NCBI RefSeq assembly: GCF_946477055.1 | Contig: NZ_CAMKXG010000190.1 | Location: 1-6,782 of the forward strand | DNA: 6,782 bases | Reading direction: 5' to 3' | From: Lonsdalea britannica | GTDB taxonomy: Bacteria > Pseudomonadota > Gammaproteobacteria > Enterobacterales > Enterobacteriaceae | In this document: positions 1 through 6,631 of the stretch, piece after piece | Position numbering within the stretch: position 1 is the stretch's first letter | Layout: every line of letters starts with the position of its first letter | The notes under the pieces: generated by a model | The model's database searches: none | Told to the model about the DNA's origin: nothing | The model's input: only the letters and a program-made list of their open reading frames with translations | Program-made: the position numbers and the translations under genes

Positions 1-34
1 GTCTCGTGGGCTCGGAGATGTGTATAAGAGACAG
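1..34 (+). other. Illumina Nextera read-2 adapter with Tn5 mosaic end (artefact)
   Basis: The first 15 bases (GTCTCGTGGGCTCGG) followed by the 19-base Tn5 mosaic end AGATGTGTATAAGAGACAG at 16-34 reproduce the Nextera transposase read-2 adapter exactly, as I remember it. This is library-preparation sequence and not part of the genome. True genomic sequence starts at about base 35, and the window's left edge is therefore probably a contig end. Confidence 0.97.
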
Positions 35-192
35 TTTTTATAATAAAAAACGTAATATTTAATTACCAAGACTCGGGCATTGTTGCGATGAAAAATAGGA
101 TTATCCGACGCGATAAAGTCCTCATGACCTTTCCTTTTTCCGACTTGAAAAACAGCATGTTACATTCCGGACTTTTCCACCTTTTCGCTATA

Positions 193-225
193 AAACCCCC
201 GCGTCTGTTGGATTGGATGAGCGGG
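193..225 (-). terminator. Possible weak secondary terminator hairpin
   Basis: On the minus strand, CCCGC (225-221) can pair with GCGGG (202-198) across an 18-base loop, followed by GG and then TTTT (196-193). It lies about 40 bases beyond the stronger terminator and could act as a back-up stop for dpp transcripts. The short stem, long loop and short U run make this a weak call. The rest of 35-262 is AT-rich at its left end and shows no convincing gene. Confidence 0.25.
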
Positions 226-262
226 CATGCCGTTGTCGGCGGCGTTACAGCACAGAAACAGG

Positions 263-300
263 AAACCCGCCAGACGCCTGAACTAACGTCTGACGGGCTT
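263..300 (-). terminator. Rho-independent terminator of the dpp operon (probably bidirectional)
   Basis: Thirteen bases beyond the dppF stop codon, the minus strand carries CCCGTCAGACG (297-287) and CGTCTGGCGGG (276-266). They form an 11-bp stem with one U-G wobble and a 10-base loop. Flanking AAG/TTT pairs can extend the stem, and a pyrimidine-rich TTTCCTGTTTC tail follows on the minus strand. On the plus strand the same stem is followed by CTTTAT, so it could also stop transcription coming from the left. Confidence 0.85.
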
Positions 301-312
301 TATGACCGGTTC

Positions 313-1329
313 TTATTGTGATACGGGCTGGGACAGCGCCTCTTCCTCATCCACCGCAAAGCAGGCCACCTTCCGTTCACCGTAGGCGATAAGCTGCGGC
401 TGGCGTGCCACACAGGCGTCGAACCGGCGTCGGCAACGGGTGTTGAACGCGCAACCCGGCGGCGGATTCAGCGGGCTGGGCAGCTCCCCGCTCAGTTTAA
501 TGCGCTCGCGGCGCAAATCGGGGTTCAGGCGCGGCGTCGCGGAAAGCAGCGCCTGAGTGTAGGGATGGCGTGGATGGTCAAAAATCTGCGCCTTGCTCCC
601 CTGCTCGACAGCGCGGCCCAGATACATCACCATCACCTCATCGGCGATATGCTCGACCACCGATAAATCGTGAGAAATGAAGACGTAAGACAAGCCTAGC
701 TCCTGCTGCAAGTCCATCATCAGATTCAGCACCTGCGCCCTGACGGACACATCCAGCGCGGAAACCGGTTCGTCCGCGATCAGCACGTCCGGGTCCAACA
801 TTAATCCCCGCGCGATAGCGATGCGCTGACGCTGCCCGCCGGAAAACATGTGCGGATAACGGTCGTAGAACTCCGTTCTCAAACCAACCTTATCCATCAT
901 CGCCAGCGCCTTTTCCCGCCGTTCAGCGCGACTCAGCGCCGTATTGATCACCAACGGTTCTTCCAAAATCTGACCAATCTTCTTGCGGGGATTCAGCGAC
1001 GCGTACGGATTTTGAAACACGATCTGGATTTTCTGCCGCCGCAACTTTTCAGCCGCAGGGTCTGCCTTCAGCAAGTCTTGTCCCTGATAATAGAGTTCGC
1101 CGTGAGACGGCGTTTCAATCAGCGTCAACAGGCGGCCCAGCGTCGATTTACCGCAGCCGGATTCGCCGACCACGGCCAGCGTTTTACCTCTTTCCAGCGT
1201 AAAGGAGACGCCATCCAGCGCTTTTACCACCCGCTCAGGCTGAAATAGCCCGGACTTCACCGGGTAGTATTTTTTCAACGCCCGCGCTTCCAGCAGCACG
1301 TCCTGACGCACCTCGTTGTCATGACTCAT
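313..1329 (-). CDS. dppF: Dipeptide ABC transporter ATP-binding protein DppF
   Basis: This 338-residue cytoplasmic ATPase pairs with DppD to power dipeptide import through DppB-DppC. It has a complete nucleotide-binding domain: Walker [10 protein letters not shown] at 55-63, Q-loop Gln106, signature SGGQRQR at 163-169, Walker B VLIADEP at 182-188, D-loop SALD at 190-193 and switch His220. The C-terminal oligopeptide/dipeptide transporter extension (about 235-325) holds four cysteines at 293, 299, 306 and 323. Related importer ATPases use this arrangement to bind an iron-sulfur cluster. Length and sequence are close to E. coli DppF (334 residues). The start codon overlaps the dppD stop as ATGA, and a GGGAGG ribosome site lies 8 bases upstream, so translation is probably coupled to dppD. 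It is the last gene of the operon, followed by a strong terminator. OppF is the closest alternative family, but the neighbours and sequence favour DppF. Confidence 0.97.
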   Translation of the reverse strand: MSHDNEVRQDVLLEARALKKYYPVKSGLFQPERVVKALDGVSFTLERGKTLAVVGESGCGKSTLGRLLTLIETPSHGELYYQGQDLLKADPAAEKLRRQKIQIVFQNPYASLNPRKKIGQILEEPLVINTALSRAERREKALAMMDKVGLRTEFYDRYPHMFSGGQRQRIAIARGLMLDPDVLIADEPVSALDVSVRAQVLNLMMDLQQELGLSYVFISHDLSVVEHIADEVMVMYLGRAVEQGSKAQIFDHPRHPYTQALLSATPRLNPDLRRERIKLSGELPSPLNPPPGCAFNTRCRRRFDACVARQPQLIAYGERKVACFAVDEEEALSQPVSQ

Positions 1330-2306
1330 AAACTGGGCCTCCCCGAATCATCCAACGGCGTATGGCACTTCACCCGGCGATCGCCCCAAGGTTGCAGCAC
1401 GGGCTCTTGCTGGCGGCAGTGGTCCGTGACATACGGGCAGCGCGGGTTCAGCAGGCAACCCAAGGGCCGATCATATTTGCCGGGGACAACGCCCGGCAGC
1501 GAAGCGAGCCGCGATTTATCCTCGGCGAACTCCGGCAACGCCCGCAGCAACGCCTGCGTGTAGGGATGACGCGGCGCCTTAAAAATCTCACTGGCGAGCC
1601 CCGACTCCACGACCTGCCCGGCATACATCACGATGATTTGATGCGCCGCTTCGGCGACCAGCGCCAGATCGTGGGTAATCAGTATCAGCGCCATATTCTC
1701 CTGCTGTTGCAGCGTCAGCAGCAGCTCGATAATCTGCGCCTGAATGGTGACATCCAGCGCAGTCGTAGGCTCATCGGCGATCAGCAGCTGCGGACGGCAG
1801 GCAAGCGCCATCGCTATCATGACCCGCTGGCTCATCCCCCCCGACAGCTGATGAGGATAAACGTCCAGCCGCGAGGCCGGATCCGGAATCCCGACCATCG
1901 TCAGCAGGTCGATGGCCCGCTGGCGTCGGGTCCGGCGGTTGCCGCCCTGATGCACCTTGATGGCCTCCATAATCTGGAATCCTACGGTGTAGCTGGGGTT
2001 AAGGCTGGTCATCGGGTCCTGAAAAATCATCGCGACTTCCGCGCCCACCAGCTGACGGCGCGCCTTCTCCGGCATGGCGATCAAATCGCGTTCGTCGAAC
2101 GTCAGGCTATCGGCCGTGACCTGACCGGGAGCATCGATCAATCCCATGATGGCCAGCGAGCTGACCGATTTCCCGGAGCCGGATTCGCCGACAATCCCGA
2201 CAACCTGACCGCGTTCAACCTGATAGCTGACGCGATCGACCGCCTTGAACGGCTGCGCGCCCTCGCCGAAACTCACGGACAGGTGTTCTACGTTAAGTAA
2301 CGCCAT
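1326..2306 (-). CDS. dppD: Dipeptide ABC transporter ATP-binding protein DppD
   Basis: This is the second ATPase of the importer and forms a heterodimer with DppF under the DppB-DppC channel. The 326-residue protein has Walker A GESGSGKS at 40-47, Q-loop Gln96, signature SGGMSQ at 155-160, Walker B LLIADEP at 174-180 and switch His212. Four C-terminal cysteines (284, 290, 297, 314) have exactly the same spacing as in DppF. The start at MALLNV matches the E. coli protein (327 residues) and has a GAGGAAGAG ribosome site just upstream. A longer reading, 14 residues further up to 2348, would run into dppC and has no support. The gap after the dppC stop is 10 bases, and the dppC TAG lies in the ribosome site itself. 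The signature has Met-Ser where DppF has Gln-Arg, a known feature of DppD and OppD proteins and not a defect. Confidence 0.97.
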   Translation of the reverse strand: MALLNVEHLSVSFGEGAQPFKAVDRVSYQVERGQVVGIVGESGSGKSVSSLAIMGLIDAPGQVTADSLTFDERDLIAMPEKARRQLVGAEVAMIFQDPMTSLNPSYTVGFQIMEAIKVHQGGNRRTRRQRAIDLLTMVGIPDPASRLDVYPHQLSGGMSQRVMIAMALACRPQLLIADEPTTALDVTIQAQIIELLLTLQQQENMALILITHDLALVAEAAHQIIVMYAGQVVESGLASEIFKAPRHPYTQALLRALPEFAEDKSRLASLPGVVPGKYDRPLGCLLNPRCPYVTDHCRQQEPVLQPWGDRRVKCHTPLDDSGRPSL

Positions 2307-2316
2307 CGCTCTTCCT

Positions 2317-3222
2317 CTACGCCTGCTTGAGTTTGGGGTCGAGAGCATCGCGCAAGCCGTCCCCCACCAAATTGAACGCCAGTACCGTCAACAGAATCAG
2401 CAGTCCCGGAAAGGTCACGACCCACCAGGCGCTTTGCGCATATTGCAGCACGTCCGACAGCATGGTTCCCCATTCCGGCGTGGGCGGCTGCGCGCCCATT
2501 CCCAGAAACCCCAGCGCCGCCATATCCAGAATCGCGTTGGAAAACCCCATGGACGCCTGCACAATCAGCGGCGCAAGGCAGTTAGGAAGGATATTGAGGA
2601 ACATCTGCCGCATGGCGCCCGCCCCCGCGACGCGAGAGGCGGTAACGTAGTCACGGTTGGCTTCCACCAGCACCGCAGCGCGCGTCAGACGCACATAGTG
2701 CGGCAGCGAAACGAACACCAGCGCGATGGCCGCATTCACAATCGACGGGCCGAATATCGCGACCAGCACCAGCGCCAGCAGCAAGCTCGGCAACGCCAGC
2801 ATGATGTCCACCAGCCGCATGATAGCGGCATCCACCAGACCGCCGAAGTAGCCGGAGATTAACCCCAACACGGTTCCAAACAGTAGGGAGATCGCCACCA
2901 CCAGACACCCGACCAACAGCGACAGACGCGTGCCGTACATCAGGCGGGACAACATATCGCGCCCCACATCGTCGGTGCCAAGAAGGAATGACCAACTGCC
3001 GCCATCCTGCCAGACCGGCGGCGCGAGCAGCGCTTCACGAAATTGTTCGGACGGCGAGTGCGGCGCCAGTACTCCCGCCCCGAGCGCGATCAATATCATC
3101 ATCACGATGTAGGCCAGTCCCACGACGGCGCCTTTGTTGCGACAGAAGTCGTGCCAGAACGCCTGTAGCGGCGTTAACGGCGTCGGTGCCGTATTCGCCG
3201 CGGGTTGAGTCAGTTGCGTCAT
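2317..3222 (-). CDS. dppC: Dipeptide ABC transporter permease DppC
   Basis: This inner-membrane permease forms the translocation channel with DppB. The 301-residue protein begins with a cytoplasmic tail rich in Thr, Pro and Ala (1-25). About six hydrophobic segments follow, near residues 33-53, 100-122, 137-158, 161-175, 214-236 and 270-288. The motif LGTDDVGRD at 81-89 is typical of the OppC/DppC permease group. The EAA-type loop that contacts the ATPases is at about 189-219, with Gly200 and the Leu-Pro pair at 212-213. Its length is within one residue of E. coli DppC. A near-ideal TAGGAGG ribosome site lies 5 bases before the ATG, and its first three bases are the dppB stop codon. The intergenic gap is only 9 bases, which implies tight coupling to dppB. 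The frame is intact and nothing odd was seen. Confidence 0.96.
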   Translation of the reverse strand: MTQLTQPAANTAPTPLTPLQAFWHDFCRNKGAVVGLAYIVMMILIALGAGVLAPHSPSEQFREALLAPPVWQDGGSWSFLLGTDDVGRDMLSRLMYGTRLSLLVGCLVVAISLLFGTVLGLISGYFGGLVDAAIMRLVDIMLALPSLLLALVLVAIFGPSIVNAAIALVFVSLPHYVRLTRAAVLVEANRDYVTASRVAGAGAMRQMFLNILPNCLAPLIVQASMGFSNAILDMAALGFLGMGAQPPTPEWGTMLSDVLQYAQSAWWVVTFPGLLILLTVLAFNLVGDGLRDALDPKLKQA

Positions 3223-3231
3223 CGTGGCCTC

Positions 3232-4251
3232 CTATTTGCCATGCCGGATACGCGGATTCACCACGCCATACAGCAGATCCACCAGCACATTGACCAGAAT
3301 GATCAGCGACGCCACCAATAGAACGCCGCCCTGCACGACCGGGTAATCGCGGCGTTGCAAGGCGTCCATCAGCCAGCGCCCCAGCCCCGGCCAGGAAAAA
3401 ATGGTTTCGGTCAGAATGGCGCCCGCCAGCAAAGTGCCGACCTGAAGTCCTATCACCGTGACCACCGGCAGCATCGCGTTGCGCAAGGCATGCACCACAA
3501 CCACCCTCAGGCGGCTCAACCCCTTGGCGCGCGCCGTGCGGATATAATCCTCGCTCAGCACTTCCAGCATGGAAGAGCGCGTCATACGCACAATGACCGC
3601 CAGTGGGATCGTCCCGAGTACGATGGAAGGTAAAATGATATGCATCACCGCATCAGTGAAGTCGCCTTCTGCTCCCCATATAAAAGTGTCGATAAGCATG
3701 TAGCCGGTCAGCGGCAGAGACTCGTCCAGAAATAAGGTATCGCCTACCCGGCCGGAGACCGGCGTGAGATTAAAATGAACGGAAACCAGCATGATGAGCA
3801 TCATTCCCCACCAGAAGATCGGCATGGAATAACCGGTCAACGCGACGCTCACTGCCGCATGATCGAAGAGTGAGTCACGTTTGACGGCCGCCAGGACGCC
3901 CACCGGAATACCGATCACAATAGCGAAAAGCATGGCGCACACGCCAAGTTCGAAAGTGGCCTTGAAGCGCGGAACGAACTCGTCCCAGACTGAAGTCCGG
4001 CTTTTGAGCGATGTGCCTAAATCGCCATGCAAAACGCCGTCGATGTAGTGGACGTACTGTTGCCACATGGGCTTGTCCAGACCCATTTCCGCCATCAGTT
4101 GGGCATGACGTTCCGGAGTGATCCCCCGCTCTCCGGCCATGATCATGACAGGATCGCCGGGGATCAGATGCACAAAGGCAAAGGTCAGTAGGGTGATACC
4201 GATAAACGTGGGGATAACCAGCCCCAACCGCCGGAGTATGAACTGAAACAT
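3232..4251 (-). CDS. dppB: Dipeptide ABC transporter permease DppB
   Basis: This inner-membrane permease is the partner of DppC. From the start chosen here (MFQFILRRLG) the protein has 339 residues, the same as E. coli DppB. It shows the usual N-terminal membrane segment (about 9-29), the HLIPGDP motif at 28-34, and further hydrophobic segments near 99-121, 135-158, 203-223, 258-282 and 306-331. The EAA-type loop for ATPase contact lies at about 234-263 (Gly244, Leu261-Pro262). An upstream in-frame ATG at 4338 would add 29 residues (Arg-, Asp- and Cys-rich, not hydrophobic) encoded by the dppA-dppB spacer. It is rejected because family members start at MFQF and an AGAGAG ribosome site sits 7 bases before 4251. 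The gene follows dppA after 118 bases containing a strong stem-loop, and its stop codon TAG is part of the dppC ribosome site. Confidence 0.96.
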   Translation of the reverse strand: MFQFILRRLGLVIPTFIGITLLTFAFVHLIPGDPVMIMAGERGITPERHAQLMAEMGLDKPMWQQYVHYIDGVLHGDLGTSLKSRTSVWDEFVPRFKATFELGVCAMLFAIVIGIPVGVLAAVKRDSLFDHAAVSVALTGYSMPIFWWGMMLIMLVSVHFNLTPVSGRVGDTLFLDESLPLTGYMLIDTFIWGAEGDFTDAVMHIILPSIVLGTIPLAVIVRMTRSSMLEVLSEDYIRTARAKGLSRLRVVVVHALRNAMLPVVTVIGLQVGTLLAGAILTETIFSWPGLGRWLMDALQRRDYPVVQGGVLLVASLIILVNVLVDLLYGVVNPRIRHGK

Positions 4252-4320
4252 ATCCGCACTCTCTATGGATGACCGACCCGTCGGCGGATCGATCAGGAGT
4301 CGCCACCTGCAGCATTCATC

Positions 4321-4350
4321 GTCGCTGCGCACCCGCAAGCACGCAGCGAC
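4321..4350 (-). other. dppA-dppB intergenic stem-loop (mRNA stability or differential-expression element)
   Basis: GTCGCTGCG (4350-4342 on the minus strand) and CGCAGCGAC (4329-4321) form a perfect 9-bp GC-rich stem around a 12-base loop, about 20 bases after the dppA stop. No U run follows, so it is not a classic terminator. In operons where the binding protein is the first gene, such stems commonly block 3'-to-5' mRNA decay and leave extra transcript for the binding protein. That role is inferred here from position. It does not resemble the REP consensus. Confidence 0.75.
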
Positions 4351-4369
4351 ATCGCATCGTGGTCAGTGA

Positions 4370-5977
4370 TTAATCCAGGGACACATGGTTGAAGTTATGC
4401 ACGCCGCGCGGTTCGATGACGTAACCTTTTACGTTACTGCGAATCGGTTCATACACCGTCGAGTGGGCGATGATCAGCGCCGGGGCCTGATCGTGCATGA
4501 TGACCTGCGCCTGTTTATACAGCTCGATGCGCTTAGCCTGATCGGAGATGGCCCGAGCCGGCTGTATGACATCCTCGAACGGCTTGTAGCACCAACGGGA
4601 GTAGTTGGAGCCTTTGCGAGCGGCATCGCAGCTAAACAGCGTCGCGAAGAAGTTATCCGGGTCCCCATTGTCGCCGGTCCAGCCAAACAGGACGGTCTGA
4701 TGCTCCCCGTCTTTGGAACGTTTCAAATATTCGCCCCATTCGTAGGTCACAATCTTGGCGTTCACGCCGATTTTGGCCCAGTCAGACTGAATCATCTCCG
4801 CCATACGGCGCGCATTTGGGTTATACGGTCGCTGGACCGGCATGGCCCACAGATCAATCGTAAAACCATCGCTTAGTCCGGCTTCCTGCAACAGCGCTTT
4901 CGCCTTCTGCGGGTCATAGGTGTAATCCTGCACCGCATCGTTGTAACCCCACATGGTGGGCGGGATCAGGTTTTTGGCCGCCTGACCGGCGCCCTGATAG
5001 ACGGCCTCGATAATGGCCTGTTTGTTGACGGCATAGTTCAGCGCCTGCCGTACCTTGAGATTATCCAGCGGCTTTTTCTCGACGTTATAGGAGAGATAGC
5101 CAACGTTAAGACCCGGCTTTTCAAGCAGAATCAGGTTCTTATCCTTCCTCATGCTGGCCAAATCCGCCGGGTTGGGATAGGGCATGATCTGGCATTCGTT
5201 TTTCTGCAGCTTGGCGTAACGCACTGAGGCGTCAGGCGTAATGGAGAAGACCAGGCGATCTACGCCCGGTTTCTGTCCCCAGAAACCATCGAACGCTTTA
5301 TACAGAATGCGCGAGTCTTTTTGATATTGTTGCAACTGGAACGGACCGGTGCCGAGCGGGTTCAGATCGACTTTTTCAGGCGTTCCAGCCTTCATCATCG
5401 CATCGGCGTATTCAGCGGATAAAATGGAGGTAAAATCCATCGCCAGATCGGCGGCAAATGGCGCCTCGGCGTGGGTCAGATGGAAACGTACAGTGTGGTC
5501 GTCGACTTTTTCCACTTTCTCGATCAGGTCTCGCATCCCCATGCCTTCAAAGTACTCATAGCTGCCGCCTGACACTTTGTGGTACGGGTGATTCACATCG
5601 AGCTGCCGCAGGAATGAGAACAGCACGTCGTCGGCATTCAGGCCGCGCGTCGGTTTGAAATCTTTACTGCTTTGCCATTTCACGTCTTTGCGCAAATGGA
5701 AGGTGTACGTTTTGCCGTCGTCGCTGATATCCCACTTCTCAGCCAGACCAGGCTCGATCTCGGTGGTCCCATTTTTGAATTCAATCAGACGGTTATAGAT
5801 GGGCACCGAACTGGCATCGAACGTCGTGCCTGATGTGTACAACTGCGGATTGAAACCTTCCGGAGAACCTTCCAAGCAATACACTAACGTTTTAGCCTGC
5901 ACGCCCGCCGTCACCGAGAGCGCCAGCAGTCCAAGGCCAAGCCTCAGCATCCTTGATTTCATCATGGATTTAGCCAT
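4370..5977 (-). CDS. dppA: Periplasmic dipeptide-binding protein DppA
   Basis: This is the solute-binding protein that captures dipeptides in the periplasm and hands them to DppBC. In E. coli it also serves haem and 5-aminolevulinate uptake and peptide chemotaxis through Tap. The 535-residue precursor has the same length as E. coli DppA. Its signal peptide has a basic start (Lys3, Lys7, Arg9, Arg12), a hydrophobic core at 13-22 and probable cleavage after VQA at 26-28. The family 5 binding-protein region is clear around residues 77-122. Arg383 and Asp436 align with the E. coli residues that hold the peptide carboxylate and amino groups (mature Arg355 and Asp408). Cysteines 34/262 and 450/463 probably form the two conserved disulfides. 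Residue 35 is Leu where I recall Ser in E. coli. The ATG at 5977 has a GAGG ribosome site 9 bases upstream; in-frame ATGs at codons 5 and 6 lack one. It is first in the operon, with a long leader. Confidence 0.98.
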   Translation of the reverse strand: MAKSMMKSRMLRLGLGLLALSVTAGVQAKTLVYCLEGSPEGFNPQLYTSGTTFDASSVPIYNRLIEFKNGTTEIEPGLAEKWDISDDGKTYTFHLRKDVKWQSSKDFKPTRGLNADDVLFSFLRQLDVNHPYHKVSGGSYEYFEGMGMRDLIEKVEKVDDHTVRFHLTHAEAPFAADLAMDFTSILSAEYADAMMKAGTPEKVDLNPLGTGPFQLQQYQKDSRILYKAFDGFWGQKPGVDRLVFSITPDASVRYAKLQKNECQIMPYPNPADLASMRKDKNLILLEKPGLNVGYLSYNVEKKPLDNLKVRQALNYAVNKQAIIEAVYQGAGQAAKNLIPPTMWGYNDAVQDYTYDPQKAKALLQEAGLSDGFTIDLWAMPVQRPYNPNARRMAEMIQSDWAKIGVNAKIVTYEWGEYLKRSKDGEHQTVLFGWTGDNGDPDNFFATLFSCDAARKGSNYSRWCYKPFEDVIQPARAISDQAKRIELYKQAQVIMHDQAPALIIAHSTVYEPIRSNVKGYVIEPRGVHNFNHVSLD

Positions 5978-5998
5978 TTACGTATGCCTCATAGTATG

Positions 5999-6013
5999 GA
6001 TGTTGTGTGTTAG
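5999..6013 (-). promoter_or_regulatory. Probable GcvB small-RNA target site in the dppA leader
   Basis: The minus strand here reads CTAACACACAACATC, a C/A-rich run about 20 bases before the dppA start and just upstream of its GAGG ribosome site. From memory, the conserved G/U-rich R1 seed of enterobacterial GcvB contains GATGTTGTGT, which would pair perfectly over 10 bases with 6008-5999. GcvB repression of dppA through such a site is established in E. coli and Salmonella. The gcvB gene is not in this window, so the match in this organism is inferred. Confidence 0.75.
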
Positions 6014-6092
6014 CAGACGGACCGTTGTTTTTATTTCGTGGCCCGCATACTGCGGCGTTACCGTGACAGGCATCAGTAACCAGGAAAATAAG

Positions 6093-6147
6093 CCGTGCGA
6101 TGCTTCCCTGCTTGTCGAAGAAAACACAGGGAAATACCCACACACGG
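6093..6147 (-). other. Nested stem-loop in the dppA mRNA leader
   Basis: On the minus strand, CCGTG (6147-6143) pairs with CACGG (6097-6093). Inside it, TTCCCTG (6133-6127) pairs with CAGGGAA (6110-6104) around a 16-base loop. The two perfect arms are separated by unequal internal loops of 9 and 6 bases. A smaller 5-bp hairpin, CCGCA/TGCGG (6055-6043), lies downstream in the same leader. If transcription starts near 6150, the large stem would sit at the 5' end of a leader of about 170 bases. No known riboswitch was recognised. Confidence 0.5.
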
Positions 6148-6154
6148 ACGGTGC

Positions 6155-6183
6155 CATTTCCAGCAGTGTCATCAATTTGTCAA
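6155..6183 (-). promoter_or_regulatory. Candidate dppA promoter (consensus -35, poor -10)
   Basis: The minus strand has a perfect -35 hexamer TTGACA at 6183-6178. A 17-base spacer places the -10 at 6160-6155, which reads GAAATG and is a poor match. A start near 6150 would give a leader of about 170 bases, similar in size to that remembered for E. coli dppA. The weak -10 means an activator or a different promoter remains possible. Confidence 0.35.
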
Positions 6184-6308
6184 CTGTTCACATTCAGGTC
6201 AATACACCCAATATGGATTTACAAGGTCCTCCAGCGCGTTATGACGAACTAAAAAAAGAAAAAAGCCTCTCACTTCAGATTTAAAATCCGATATACATAA
6301 AAAATTAA

Positions 6309-6350
6309 GCCTAAAATTACAAAAAAGTCCAAAGTCGGTAATTTAAAGGC
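6309..6350. repeat. Imperfect AT-rich inverted repeat
   Basis: GCCTAAAATTAC (6309-6320) and GTAATTTAAAGGC (6338-6350) are inverted copies differing by one extra base and one mismatch, separated by 17 bases. On the minus strand the structure is followed by TTAATTTTTT, so it could act as a weak terminator for leftward transcripts entering from beyond the window. A regulator-binding site is equally possible. Confidence 0.5.
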
Positions 6351-6454
6351 GAAAAATAACTATATGAAATTCATCTTACCCTTCTTGTCCTCCGCGTTAG
6401 TTTTCAGGATTAATCTCGCAACAATGATATTTTTGTCACAAAAAAGGGGGGATT

Positions 6455-6583
6455 GTGATTTTCAAATTTTCATTTGATGTGGCTGAAAAAGACTATCTGC
6501 GTAAGGTGAAAAAAGAGGGGCTAAAAAGCTATCGGCTCGACAGAGGGGATACCTCGACACCGGAAGCGAACGCCTGCGGGTAG
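6455..6583 (+). CDS. Possible small ORF of unknown function, perhaps frame-disrupted
   Basis: A GTG at 6455, preceded by AAGGGGGG as a possible ribosome site, opens a 42-codon frame ending at TAG 6581-6583. The product looks protein-like: FKFSFDVAEKDYLR near its start, then a Lys/Arg-rich helix-like stretch up to residue 30. The last residues look less natural. In the -1 frame, bases 6547-6606 encode GYLDTGSERLRVAFIREDD before TGA 6604-6606, which looks more protein-like than the annotated tail. One extra G in the GGGG run at 6545-6548 would join the two into a protein of about 50 residues. I do not recognise the family. It may be a decayed gene, a sequencing error in the run, or chance. Confidence 0.3.
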   Translation: MIFKFSFDVAEKDYLRKVKKEGLKSYRLDRGDTSTPEANACG

Positions 6584-6598
6584 CGTTCATCCGTGAGG
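6552..6598. other. Multi-part stem-loop
   Basis: Three stacked pairings share one axis: CCTC/GAGG (6552-6555 with 6595-6598), CGGA/TCCG (6561-6564 with 6590-6593) and GAACGC/GCGTTC (6568-6573 with 6583-6588), closing on a 9-base loop. Together they give 14 base pairs broken by small internal loops. There is no U run on either side, so it is not a standard terminator. It overlaps the end of the possible small ORF. A direct repeat CTCGACA (6536-6542 and 6553-6559) lies at its left edge. Confidence 0.45.
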
Positions 6599-6609
6599 AT
6601 GATTGAGTG

Positions 6610-6631
6610 CTGAGTGATTAGCATCACAAAA
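6610..6631. promoter_or_regulatory. Candidate CRP (cAMP receptor protein) binding site
   Basis: AGTGA (6613-6617), six bases TTAGCA, then TCACA (6624-6628) matches 9 of the 10 core positions of the CRP consensus TGTGA-N6-TCACA. It lies more than 400 bases upstream of the candidate dppA promoter, too far for direct activation there, so it may serve a gene to the right of the window. A TATAAA box at 6706-6711 lies in that direction. Confidence 0.45.

Noticed and set aside
63..158. A 31-codon minus-strand frame past the dpp terminators, with an internal ATG at 125 behind an AGGAAAGG ribosome-like site and a hydrophobic stretch (20-residue version at 63-125).
   Set aside because: Very short, next to the adapter junction, and without a recognisable product or promoter. 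The ribosome-like site alone is not enough to call a gene.
88..321. A 77-codon plus-strand frame running through the dpp terminator into the dppF 3' end.
   Set aside because: It crosses a strong terminator hairpin and overlaps dppF. It has no ribosome site and no recognisable domain; the product looks random.
1362..2300. A long plus-strand frame of 312 codons opposite dppD.
   Set aside because: It is antisense to a clearly conserved gene. The Arg/Gln/His-rich product is typical of a shadow frame in GC-rich coding DNA.
4252..4338. An upstream ATG that would give DppB 29 extra residues.
   Set aside because: The extension covers the intergenic spacer, is not hydrophobic, and is absent from the family. 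The start at 4251 has its own ribosome site and gives exactly the E. coli length.
6432..6448. A TGTGA on the minus strand near 6434-6438, considered as a second CRP site.
   Set aside because: The second half-site does not match TCACA at the required six-base spacing.
6364..6477. A 37-codon plus-strand frame beginning MKFILPFLSSALVF that resembles a signal peptide.
   Set aside because: No ribosome site at proper spacing, it overlaps the other candidate small ORF, and the tail looks random in AT-rich DNA.
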